A DNA stretch of 64,000 nucleotides from Micavibrio_C sp965231165 (GTDB lineage Bacteria > Pseudomonadota > Alphaproteobacteria > Micavibrionales > Micavibrionaceae): assembly GCA_965231165.1 (NCBI GenBank), contig OZ246421.1, positions 1,984,001 to 2,048,000 on the forward strand, in the 5' to 3' direction. The position numbers and the translations under genes were made by a program. Numbering within the stretch: the stretch's first letter is position 1; every line of letters begins with the position of its first letter. Below are positions 17,401 to 25,014 of this stretch, piece by piece. A model generated the notes under the pieces. The model made no database searches. It was not told the DNA's origin and worked only from the letters and a program-made list of their open reading frames with translations.

Positions 17401-17745
17401 ATGGACGTAAAGGATATTGAGCGCAACATAGAGGTTGCTGTGAATCTATTGAAGGCGCTTTCGAACGAGCGTCGCCTCATGGTCATCTGCGCGCTCTATC
17501 AAGGTGAAAAAAGCGTTGGGGAACTGGAAGAGATCATCGGTCTTAGCCAGTCGGCGCTTTCTCAGCACTTGGCCCGTTTGCGCCGCGACGGCCTCGTTAA
17601 CACAAGACGTAACGCCCAGACGATATTCTATTCCCTGAATGACAAGGCGACCGAGGCGGTTTTGCGCTGCTTGTATGATATCTATTCTCCGGCGGAAGCT
17701 GATAAGATGACGGGTAATATCAAGGCTGTTGCCGACGGTGAATAA
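17401..17745 (+). CDS. ArsR/SmtB-family winged-helix repressor, BigR/YgaV-like
   Basis: A 114-residue winged-helix protein. The recognition region VGELEEIIGLSQSALSQHLARLRRDGLV and the wing RRNAQTIFYSL closely follow the BigR/SqrR/YgaV group, repressors that respond to persulfide or redox through two cysteines. Two cysteines are present (C30 and C90). C30 matches the first BigR cysteine; C90 is displaced by about five residues from the usual second position. No metal-binding ELCV-type motif is seen. No sulfur-metabolism gene is adjacent, so the target is unknown. A palindromic repeat lies upstream. Confidence 0.82.
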   Translation: MDVKDIERNIEVAVNLLKALSNERRLMVICALYQGEKSVGELEEIIGLSQSALSQHLARLRRDGLVNTRRNAQTIFYSLNDKATEAVLRCLYDIYSPAEADKMTGNIKAVADGE

Positions 17746-17764
17746 CCAGAGCTGGTTTATTTTT
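17744..17764 (+). terminator. Rho-independent terminator of the ArsR gene
   Basis: AACCA and TGGTT pair around a GAGC loop (17744-17757), followed by TATTTTT. The stem begins within the ArsR stop codon and lies between two convergent genes. A 3' T-run is present only in the plus direction. Confidence 0.45.
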
Positions 17765-18776
17765 CGCCCTGGTCCCTGAACCAACGTACGCTGATTAATT
17801 TTTCAACATCACTGACAGACAGATTTTTCAGGTCTTCAACCTGATGTGTTTTGACGATTGGCCCTTGCGGTGCATGACGGTGCGGCTGGCTGCACCCTGA
17901 GAACAGGACGAGCGTCGGGCACCCTGTCGGCGCAATTAGATGTACCGGACCTGTGTCGTTGCCGATGGCACCTGCCGCGTGACGCGCCAGCACAGCCAGA
18001 TCAAAGAGCGCGGTTTTGCCCGTCAGATTCAGTGTGTGCGGATGGATGCGGCAGATGGTTTCCGCCAGATCAGCCTCATTTTGTGTACCGATAATGACAG
18101 GCTGGTAGCCCCAGCCGTCAACGATACGTGCGATATGACCGTAATGTTCAGCAGGCCAGCGTTTTTCAGGGTGTGCGGGCGCTGAACCGGGGACAAGCAG
18201 GATGTAGGGTTTCTTCAGGCCTTCCTCGTTTATGAAGTGGGCAAAATCACCCGCGACCCAGCGCAAATCGTCAACGACGATATCGTGGATGTCAGCAAGC
18301 GCCAGTGTCTGGATATGCCCTGCCAGCGCGCTGCCTGCCGTGCGTTCGGGATTATTGTTGCGGTGTGAGGCGCCGGGCGCAGCGCCGACCCATTCAGGGC
18401 TGTGGCGGCGGGGGAATAATTTCATATAGAACGCCGTGCGGTCGCTATTCTGAAGATCATAAACGCGGTCAAACTGGCCGTTGCGCAATTTGTGGCGCAA
18501 CTCAATCCAGCCCTTCAGGTCCGTCCATCTGGGACGCTGGTCCGTCCATACACGATCAACATAACCGCAAGCCAGCCCGAAACTGACAAAGGGTTGTGTC
18601 GTCAGTAATGTAATCTCAGCATCCGGATGATGGCGGCGAATGGCAGACATCGGCCCCAACGCCTGAATAAAATCGCCCAGGGCGCCCAGTTTGATAATTA
18701 GAATATGTTTGTGCGGCGGGGTGTCGTATCCGAATTCGTCAATTTCCGTTTGCGCCATTTGTGCGGGAAAATTCAT
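17757..18776 (-). CDS. Glycosyltransferase family 9 (heptosyltransferase-like)
   Basis: A 339-residue GT-B enzyme. The N-terminal ILIIKLGALGDFIQALGPM, LVPGSAPAHPEKRWP and the C-terminal GNDTGPVHLIAPTGCPTLVLFSG are GT9 signatures, as in WaaF/WaaC/WaaQ, which add ADP-heptose to the LPS inner core in the cytoplasm. The exact acceptor cannot be told. Its start overlaps the stop of the upstream GT4 gene by 4 bases (ATGA), so the pair is a coupled operon. Confidence 0.88.
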   Translation of the reverse strand: MNFPAQMAQTEIDEFGYDTPPHKHILIIKLGALGDFIQALGPMSAIRRHHPDAEITLLTTQPFVSFGLACGYVDRVWTDQRPRWTDLKGWIELRHKLRNGQFDRVYDLQNSDRTAFYMKLFPRRHSPEWVGAAPGASHRNNNPERTAGSALAGHIQTLALADIHDIVVDDLRWVAGDFAHFINEEGLKKPYILLVPGSAPAHPEKRWPAEHYGHIARIVDGWGYQPVIIGTQNEADLAETICRIHPHTLNLTGKTALFDLAVLARHAAGAIGNDTGPVHLIAPTGCPTLVLFSGCSQPHRHAPQGPIVKTHQVEDLKNLSVSDVEKLISVRWFRDQGEK

Positions 18777-20032
18777 TCGGCCGCCGTTGCCATGTGCGTG
18801 AGGCGCAGATCCGGCGTTTTGAGGTTCTGCGACTGGATGGCGCGTTCATCCAGCAGTTCGGCATAGACGGCCAGCGTTTGCGCCGTCATACGTTCGCGGG
18901 TAAAATTATCGGCGATATGCATCATGGCATGCGTTGCCAGCACGGCGCGATGGGCGGGGTCAAGATTAAGGGCGTCTTGTATGGACTTGGCCAGCGCCAC
19001 AGCATCGTTCGGCGGCACCAGCCAGCCGGTTTCGCCGCGTATGACCGTTTCGCGGCTGCCGCCATGGTCTGTGGCCACGACCGGGCGGCCCATGGCTTGC
19101 GCTTCGGCGGCGATCCGGCCAAAGCCTTCAGGCTCGATTGAGGCCGAGACGACAACAGTCGCCATCATGTAGGCGGCGGGCATGTCACTGCAGTGATCGA
19201 CAATGCGTATCTGCCCTTCCAGCCCGCGTGTTTTTACGGTGTCTTCCAGTTCGGTACGGTATTCCTTGCGACCCTGATCGGCGCCGATCAGTACACAGAT
19301 CGTATCGGGGCGGTTCAGGCGGGCCATGGCGTCGATCAGCACATGGTGGCCTTTCCAGCGGGTCAGGCGACCCGGCATCATCACGACATTCATGCCATCG
19401 GGCAGGCGCCATGCACGGGATAGTTTGATCATACGCTCGGCGGATACGGCCGTGGGGTGGAATTTTTCAAGGGCGATGCCGCGATGAATGATGCGGACGT
19501 TACGCGGATCGATTTCGTAGTTTTTGCGCAGGTAATCGGCGACGAAATGTGAAATAGCAATGACGCGCGCGCCTTTGGCGATTCCGGAATTGTAACGTTT
19601 TTTCAGGCGGCCCCAGAAACCTTCCTTGAAGTTGTAGGGGGCGTGGCAAGTCGTCATGAAGCGGGCCGATGTGCCCTTGCAGGCCCACAGGGCGCTCCAG
19701 GCCGGTGCGCGGGAGCGCACATGCACGATATCGACTTTGTGTTTATTGATGAGTTTACGGAGACGGTGGCTGTTGCGCCACAGGACATACGGGTTTTTGC
19801 TATCGACGGGCAGGTTGATGTGCTGCGTACCGGCGCGCAGAATTTCAGGTACGCGGTGACCACCGTTTGAAATGACGATCGATACAGCACCCGCCCGCAC
19901 CAGTTCGGCGGCGACATCGACACAACCCTGTTCAGCCCCCCCCGCGCCCAGTACAGGAATAATCTGTACAATGACGGGTGCCTGAGGACCAGGCTGTTTT
20001 TTAGAGGATTTTGACGGTGCGGAAGCTGTCAT
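18773..20032 (-). CDS. Glycosyltransferase family 4
   Basis: A 419-residue GT-B enzyme. The N-terminal domain has IIPVLGAGGAEQGCVDVA; the C-terminal domain has MMPGRLTRWKGHHVLIDAM, CVLIGADQG and the donor-binding EPEGFGRIAAEAQAMGRPVVAT (E-x7-E motif). About 18 N-terminal residues are Ser/Lys/Pro-rich and probably disordered. With the GT9 gene it likely builds the LPS core or a lipid-linked glycan. The promoter should lie in the 89-113 base gap it shares with the divergent hydrolase. Confidence 0.88.
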   Translation of the reverse strand: MTASAPSKSSKKQPGPQAPVIVQIIPVLGAGGAEQGCVDVAAELVRAGAVSIVISNGGHRVPEILRAGTQHINLPVDSKNPYVLWRNSHRLRKLINKHKVDIVHVRSRAPAWSALWACKGTSARFMTTCHAPYNFKEGFWGRLKKRYNSGIAKGARVIAISHFVADYLRKNYEIDPRNVRIIHRGIALEKFHPTAVSAERMIKLSRAWRLPDGMNVVMMPGRLTRWKGHHVLIDAMARLNRPDTICVLIGADQGRKEYRTELEDTVKTRGLEGQIRIVDHCSDMPAAYMMATVVVSASIEPEGFGRIAAEAQAMGRPVVATDHGGSRETVIRGETGWLVPPNDAVALAKSIQDALNLDPAHRAVLATHAMMHIADNFTRERMTAQTLAVYAELLDERAIQSQNLKTPDLRLTHMATAAE

Positions 20033-20145
20033 GGTGTCATTAGAATCCTTGAACTTTCATTAAGGATTTACCACACTCTGTTAAAGGGCGTCACATAAAA
20101 ACGGCTCTTTCTCTATGTTTTATGTGGGTTTTGTGGGGATTCTCA

Positions 20146-20928
20146 GTGAATGAGCAGGCTTTTATGACAGATCAATGTGATTTTTTGCGGCGCACGGATG
20201 CTCCGGTGCTGGCTTTTTCCCGGTTTCAACCGGAAAAACCTGTGGGGCCGACGGTGGTCTTTCTGGGTGGTTTTCGTTCCGATATGCAGGGCAGTAAAGC
20301 CTTGTTTCTGGACGAGGTTTGCCGCCACCGCGGACAGCCGTTCATCCGCTTTGACTATCGCGGCCATGGCCGTTCCGGCGGGGTGTTTGAGGAGGGGACG
20401 ATCGGTTTATGGTTTCAGGATGCGCTGGCGGTTATTGATGAGCTGACAAGCGGGCCGCTGGTGCTGGTGGGGTCTTCTATGGGAGGCTGGATCAGCTTGC
20501 TGACGGCGCGGGCGCGCCCTGAACGCATCAGCGGGCTGGTGGGGATTGCGGCAGCACCGGATTTCACCAAAGATATCGAGGCGCAGATGACGGCAGAGCA
20601 AAAAGCCGTGTTGTGGCAGGATGGTATCCTGCGCATTCCCAATCATTACAGCGATGAACCTTATGTGATTACACGCGCGCTGATTGAGGACGGGCCTGCG
20701 CATTTCCTACTGGAAAAGCCTTTGGCATTGCAGTTTCCCGTGCGGCTGGTGCAGGGGATGAGGGATGACGATGTGCCGTGGCAGACGGCATTTCGTATCA
20801 AGAATACGCTACACGAAGGCGGCAATATGGATGTTGAAGTTTTACTGGTGGAAGAAGGAAATCACCGCTTGAGCCGTCCGGAAGACCTGACGCTGATCGA
20901 TGCGCAGGTGCGGGCTTTAAGCCTCTAG
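20146..20928 (+). CDS. Alpha/beta hydrolase
   Basis: About 260 residues from GTG 20146 (GTGGGGA 7 bases upstream); an ATG at 20122 or 20164 is also possible. Alpha/beta-hydrolase features: VVFLGGFRSDMQG oxyanion loop, FDYRGHGRSGG, nucleophile elbow GSSMGG (S111 from the GTG), acid in QGMRDDDVPW and histidine in EEGNHRLS. The sequence resembles the ABHD10-type thioesterase/esterase branch frequent in alphaproteobacteria. The substrate is unknown. It is convergent, with a 4-base overlap, to the next gene. Confidence 0.82.
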   Translation: MNEQAFMTDQCDFLRRTDAPVLAFSRFQPEKPVGPTVVFLGGFRSDMQGSKALFLDEVCRHRGQPFIRFDYRGHGRSGGVFEEGTIGLWFQDALAVIDELTSGPLVLVGSSMGGWISLLTARARPERISGLVGIAAAPDFTKDIEAQMTAEQKAVLWQDGILRIPNHYSDEPYVITRALIEDGPAHFLLEKPLALQFPVRLVQGMRDDDVPWQTAFRIKNTLHEGGNMDVEVLLVEEGNHRLSRPEDLTLIDAQVRALSL

Positions 20929-21353
20929 CGGCGGCTGTATTTAACCTTTTTCTTGGCTTTGTTGCTGAGGTTTACGGTGGAGGCAAAACCATCCTTGCTT
21001 CTGGATTTACGCTGACCGAGGCCACTGAGCAGGCCTTCGCCTTCATAGCGACCCAGGCCGAATAATTTCATCACCAGCACGATGGGTACGCCGATATAAA
21101 CCGGCAGTAGGGCGACTGTGACCAGTTTCTGGCTCAGGATTGGTTTGATAAAGCTGGCCCAGGTGGCGGGGTCGATGCTGTCGCGCATCATGTTGTAGTT
21201 GGCTTCCGCATATTTGACCCAGAGCCAGCCGACTGAACTTAGCTGCAGCGGCTTGCTGAAATCCATGGTTTCGCCGTAAGCCAGCCATAGGTCAAAACCC
21301 AGAGCGCCAAGGGCGGGGATGGACAGTACGAAAAACAGGACAAAAAGTTTCAT
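20925..21353 (-). CDS. Small membrane protein of unknown function
   Basis: About 142 residues from ATG 21353, which has GGGGGAA just upstream; an open frame extends to 21434 but begins poorly. Two membrane helices are apparent: MKLFVLFFVLSIPALGALGFDLWLAYG at the start and VTVALLPVYIGVPIVLVMKLFG in the middle. The last 35 residues are strongly basic (RKSRSKD, NKAKKKVKYSRR), cytoplasmic by the positive-inside rule. No domain is recognised. Confidence 0.65.
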   Translation of the reverse strand: MKLFVLFFVLSIPALGALGFDLWLAYGETMDFSKPLQLSSVGWLWVKYAEANYNMMRDSIDPATWASFIKPILSQKLVTVALLPVYIGVPIVLVMKLFGLGRYEGEGLLSGLGQRKSRSKDGFASTVNLSNKAKKKVKYSRR

Positions 21354-21471
21354 GGGATGGTTCCCCCGGAGACAGGTACGTGACCAAGCCATTCTAACAC
21401 CGGGGTTTTTTCTGACAATGGGGTATAACGACAAGGAAACAGCAGGGTGGGGCGGGTGCCTTACTTCGTGC

Positions 21472-21500
21472 TTGCACTTTTGGCGCAGTCCGACTAGGTT
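21472..21500 (+). promoter_or_regulatory. Putative promoter of tRNA-Ser
   Basis: TTGCAC (21472-21477) and TAGGTT (21495-21500) are 17 bases apart, 22 bases before the tRNA's mature 5' end. Plausible by position; the -10 box is imperfect. Confidence 0.4.
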
Positions 21501-21522
21501 TCAGGCCTGTTTTCCAGTTTGC

Positions 21523-21613
21523 GGACAGGTGGCCGAGCGGTTGAAGGCGCACGCCTGGAAAGTGTGTATACGCCAAAAGTGTATCGCGGGTTCGAATCCC
21601 GCCCTGTCCGCCA
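21523..21613 (+). tRNA. tRNA-Ser (anticodon GGA)
   Basis: A 91-base class II tRNA. The acceptor stem GGACAGG pairs with CCTGTCC, followed by G and an encoded CCA at 21611-21613. The D arm GCC-GAGCGGTTGAA-GGC, anticodon loop CTGGAAA (anticodon GGA, reading UCC/UCU serine codons), long variable arm TATACGCC...GTGTAT and T arm GCGGGTTCGAATCCCGC are all visible. It lies 55 bases before the glycan locus. Confidence 0.95.
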
Positions 21614-21667
21614 TATTTACAGAATATTCCTTATTTAAGGTTTCTGCATAGTTCCCCAAGACAAATA

Positions 21668-22411
21668 ATGCATAAGAGAATACACTCTCGCATTATGACC
21701 ATTTCCCTGACCGCCCATTCTTTATATGCCCAAGTCGAAGCCGAAAGACATTGGCGTTTGCTGATGGATGCTGATGAAAATTGGGATACCCGCGCTCTTC
21801 TTATGACGGCGTTGCGCGAGCAGTCAGTAGACTCTGGCAATATTCCGTCTCGCATAACGGAAGCATTGGATTTTGCATCCCGTATTGAGTATCAGCATGG
21901 TGCCGTACCGTCCCATGTGTATCTAAAACACCCCTTGCGTGTGGCGACCATGCTCGCACAAGAGCTGGAATTTTTTGATCCAGAGACCATTATTATTGCC
22001 CTGCTCCATAATGTTCTTGAGGTCTCGTCGCTATCTGAGTCGCAAATATCCGATGTTGCCGGATCTGACGTGCTCAGAGCGATAAAGGCGCTGACCGTAG
22101 ATCGTGGCCGTCAGGACGATCCGGAGTACAAGGATGGATATTATGCACAGATAGAACAGACATCGCTTTCATGTGCCCGCGTTAAGATTGCAGACAAGCT
22201 CGATAATATTTATATGCTTTGTTTCAACCCTTCGGAAGCTGTCAGGAATTGCTATCTGGATGAGATAGATCGCTGGGTTGTGCCGATGGCTGGCCGCATT
22301 ATGCCTGATATAGGTGTGCGCATGGCGGCTGTTAGCGCTGTCATGAGAGAAACAGGTTATTTGGATAAAGTGAAAGAGCTTGAGAAAGCCAGAAAGACAA
22401 GTTTGCCATGA
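21668..22411 (+). CDS. SpoT-like HD-domain protein with degenerate HD motif
   Basis: A 247-residue protein (start 21668, or ATG 21695; neither has a clear ribosome site). It resembles the (p)ppGpp-hydrolase HD domain of SpoT/MESH1: YLKHPLRVATMLA (H88), IIALLHNVLE (H114, N115) and VKIADKLDNIYML (D176). The second metal-binding pair, normally HD, is HN here, so hydrolase activity is doubtful or altered. No synthetase, TGS or ACT domain is present. The stop overlaps the next start (ATGA), tying it to the glycan locus. A role in precursor metabolism or signalling is open. Confidence 0.75.
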   Translation: MHKRIHSRIMTISLTAHSLYAQVEAERHWRLLMDADENWDTRALLMTALREQSVDSGNIPSRITEALDFASRIEYQHGAVPSHVYLKHPLRVATMLAQELEFFDPETIIIALLHNVLEVSSLSESQISDVAGSDVLRAIKALTVDRGRQDDPEYKDGYYAQIEQTSLSCARVKIADKLDNIYMLCFNPSEAVRNCYLDEIDRWVVPMAGRIMPDIGVRMAAVSAVMRETGYLDKVKELEKARKTSLP

Positions 22412-23199
22412 AGACAGATATTCAGGGTCGTAACGCCCTTGTAATGGGAAGCAGTAAAGGCATCGGCCAGGGGATTGCTTATGGCCTTGCACGGGAGGGT
22501 GTCAATGTTTGTCTTGTGGCACGGAATGCAGACAAGCTCCGGCAGACCGCTGAGGCCATACGCGGCGATACAGGTGTTGCCGTTTATACAATATCCGCTG
22601 ATCTTGCCCGTGCCGATGATATTGCGCGTGTCTATAATTATGCGCAAGAAAGCATGGGTTCGGTAGATATTCTCATCAATAATGCCGGCGGGCCCAAATA
22701 CGGCCAGCTTCTCGATCTGTCCGAACGGGACTGGCAGGATACAATTAATCTTACGCTTCTCAGCACTGTGCGTATGACCACACTGGCCATCCCTTCAATG
22801 AAAGAAATGGGATGGGGACGTATTGTCACTGTAACATCGGCAACCGCCAAAGAGCCTGTTCCGGCGATGGTGCTTTCATGCACGGCCAGGGCGGGTGTTA
22901 CAGCCTTTATGAAGGCGATTGCCACTGAACTGGCCCCTTTGGGTGTTACAGCGAATGTCGTGGCGCCTGGCGGGGTTCTTACGGATCGCATACGCGATCT
23001 TGTAAAAACCAAGGCCGATATTGATAACGTCCCTTATGAGGAACTGCTGAAGCAAAATGAAAAATCAATACCGTTCGGAAGATTTGCAACGCCCGAGGAA
23101 TTCGCTGCTTATGTGGTGTTTCTTTGTTCTGATAGCGCCCGTTATATCACAGGGACATGCCTGAATGTTGACGGCGGCCTGAGCAAAAGTGCGTTCTAG
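22408..23199 (+). CDS. FabG-like SDR with Ser/Arg in place of catalytic Tyr/Lys
   Basis: A 263-residue SDR with MGSSKGIGQGIA as the nucleotide loop, INNAGGPKYG, VTVTSATAKEP and the C-terminal ITGTCLNVDGG of FabG-like enzymes. At the active site, where YxxxK is expected, the sequence reads LSCTARAGV: tyrosine is replaced by serine and lysine by arginine. A known SDR subgroup carries this kind of LSN/C-x-A-R-A motif. It may reduce or only bind its ligand. It is coupled to the HD gene and abuts the kinase gene directly. Confidence 0.8.
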   Translation: MKTDIQGRNALVMGSSKGIGQGIAYGLAREGVNVCLVARNADKLRQTAEAIRGDTGVAVYTISADLARADDIARVYNYAQESMGSVDILINNAGGPKYGQLLDLSERDWQDTINLTLLSTVRMTTLAIPSMKEMGWGRIVTVTSATAKEPVPAMVLSCTARAGVTAFMKAIATELAPLGVTANVVAPGGVLTDRIRDLVKTKADIDNVPYEELLKQNEKSIPFGRFATPEEFAAYVVFLCSDSARYITGTCLNVDGGLSKSAF

Positions 23200-24252
23200 A
23201 TGATAGGTGAATTATTCGCGCCGGATATTTTCTCGAAACCCCGACCGGTTTTTAATGCGGTGGTGCCAGCTGTCTGCGCAGATATTGCTGATATTCTTGA
23301 AAAGCATTATCGGATTGATCGTGATGAGATTGCCTCTGTCACGGGGCTCGATGGGCTGGAGATCAACTCTAGAAATTTTAAAGTCGTGGCTGGTGGGAAA
23401 ACTTATGCGCTGAAGCGCAGTGGTAAAAATGCCCGCCTTGATGATAGCCGGAATCAACTGGAAATTTCCCAGAGTCTGAATATGATGGGTGCCAGTTTGC
23501 CACGCATTATTTTCTCGCAAGACTTGCCTTATGTTTTGCGTGATGATGGACATTTCTGGATACTGTCCGATTTTATTGAAGGGACTTATTTCAGTGGATC
23601 TTCGGCGCATTATCTGTCCGTGATGGATGCTGTCGTTTCATTGCAGGCTTCTCTTGAGGTGTGCGAGGCCGCGCGGTCTTTGCCATTATCTCCTGCCAGC
23701 GATTCATGGAATGATACGGCACATATTTTTGAGGAATTTTTTAATAGAGTCTCTGAGTGGTCAGTTATGTTTCCCGAATCAGAGTTTCATATTTTGTTGC
23801 AGGAGTCTGATCATATTCGCGCATGCTTAGAAAAGGTTGCGTTGTATGAATTGACCTCTAGAAAGAATATTCTCCCCACACATATCGATCTGCACCCGCA
23901 TAATATTCTGATGAAAAATGATGTCTTCCCCGTTATCGTTGATATAGATTCATTGCAGAGAACTGACAAAATGCAGAGTCTGGCGTTTGCTGTGTTTAAG
24001 CTGACGCGTCAGCATATAGTACAGGAGAAGCCGGAGAATCTTGCGGCTCCCGCGCAAAAATTTATGCGGGCGCTGAATATGTCGGCAGATGACATCCAAA
24101 TTTTTTATCATGCGGCCATGGCGGAAATTTTGCGACGCGTAGGAATCATTATTGCCCTTAATATGCGTCAGTCAAATCGTGAATGGAACAAGGTTTTGCC
24201 GTTGCAGCTGATGGCGTTGTATGAAGTTTCTTACATATTCGGCCAGGAGTAA
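23200..24252 (+). CDS. APH-fold small-molecule kinase
   Basis: A 350-residue protein starting right after the previous stop. The C-terminal lobe has the aminoglycoside/choline-kinase catalytic loop THIDLHPHNILM (D230, N235) and the metal-binding IVDIDS (D248/D250). The N lobe has FKVVAGGKTYALKRSG with the probable ATP lysine. The family phosphorylates sugars, choline, ethanolamine or amino alcohols. Here it lies between an SDR and pseF, so a sugar or a phospho-substituent of the glycan is a reasonable but unproven substrate. Its DNA is visibly AT-rich. Confidence 0.75.
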   Translation: MIGELFAPDIFSKPRPVFNAVVPAVCADIADILEKHYRIDRDEIASVTGLDGLEINSRNFKVVAGGKTYALKRSGKNARLDDSRNQLEISQSLNMMGASLPRIIFSQDLPYVLRDDGHFWILSDFIEGTYFSGSSAHYLSVMDAVVSLQASLEVCEAARSLPLSPASDSWNDTAHIFEEFFNRVSEWSVMFPESEFHILLQESDHIRACLEKVALYELTSRKNILPTHIDLHPHNILMKNDVFPVIVDIDSLQRTDKMQSLAFAVFKLTRQHIVQEKPENLAAPAQKFMRALNMSADDIQIFYHAAMAEILRRVGIIIALNMRQSNREWNKVLPLQLMALYEVSYIFGQE

Positions 24253-24257
24253 TAAGC

Positions 24258-24953
24258 ATGTTGCTAGCAATTTTACCTGCCAGAGGAGGCAGTGAGCGTA
24301 TCAAGAATAAGAACATCGTAAATTTTTGTGGCAAACCGCTCATCCACTATTCTCTTAGTGCCGCGAAGAATGCCGGCATTTTTGACGAGATCCATGTATC
24401 CACGGATAGTCAGGATATCGCTGACGTTGTCGCAAAAGAAGGTTTTCCCGTTGCTTTCATGCGCGATTCAAAGCTGGCCGACTCTCATACGCCCTTACTG
24501 CCGGTTTTGTCCTGGGTTCTTGATGAGTTTGAGAGGCAGGGTCGCATATTCACAGAGGTGTGTCAGATCATGCCCACCGCACCCCTGATCAATGCAGATG
24601 ATCTGCGTCAGGCGTATGAATGTTTTCAAGGATATCAAAAAGCGCATCCCTTGATCGCTATGTCCCCGTTTCCGGCACCTGTTGATTGGGCTATGGAAAT
24701 TAATACCGAGGGGCGCACGGTGGCGCGTGAGCCGGAAAAGTTGCTGCTGCGTTCACAAGATTTGAAGCCGTGTTTTTATGATAGCGGGGCGTTCGTTTTC
24801 TACACCGCGGATCAAATTAGAAATCCAGATACGTCCGGTACTTATCTGGCTTATACGATACCGAAATCCCGATCGGTCGATATCGATGATACGGAAGATC
24901 TGGAAATGGCAGAAATCCTTTATAGAGGCTGGCGTGCGCGGCAGTCAGATTGA
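24258..24953 (+). CDS. pseF: CMP-pseudaminic acid synthetase (acylneuraminate cytidylyltransferase family)
   Basis: A 231-residue cytidylyltransferase with LPARGGSERIKNKNI, the CTP-binding P-loop of NeuA/PseF/KdsB enzymes, then VSTDSQDIADVV, MPTAPLINADDL and the metal-binding VDIDDTEDLEMAE. Length and the short FxxKPLIHYS-like FCGKPLIHYS fit PseF. It activates pseudaminic acid with CTP as the last cytoplasmic step before transfer. Assignment to Pse rather than another nonulosonate rests on PseB, PseC, PseG and PseI encoded downstream. Confidence 0.85.
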   Translation: MLLAILPARGGSERIKNKNIVNFCGKPLIHYSLSAAKNAGIFDEIHVSTDSQDIADVVAKEGFPVAFMRDSKLADSHTPLLPVLSWVLDEFERQGRIFTEVCQIMPTAPLINADDLRQAYECFQGYQKAHPLIAMSPFPAPVDWAMEINTEGRTVAREPEKLLLRSQDLKPCFYDSGAFVFYTADQIRNPDTSGTYLAYTIPKSRSVDIDDTEDLEMAEILYRGWRARQSD

Positions 24954-25014
24954 ATGGCTATTGCGCCAGCCATAACTCTCGACTAGAAAAGGTTGTCGCA
25001 GGAGTTCGTTTGGA

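Noticed and set aside
21614..21667. Attachment-site remnant after tRNA-Ser
   Set aside because: No direct repeat of the tRNA 3' end was found at the far end of the glycan locus, and no integrase is present.
24954..24973. ATGGCT/AGCCAT hairpin right after pseF
   Set aside because: The stem is short, the loop is 8 bases and no T-run follows, so it is not a convincing terminator.
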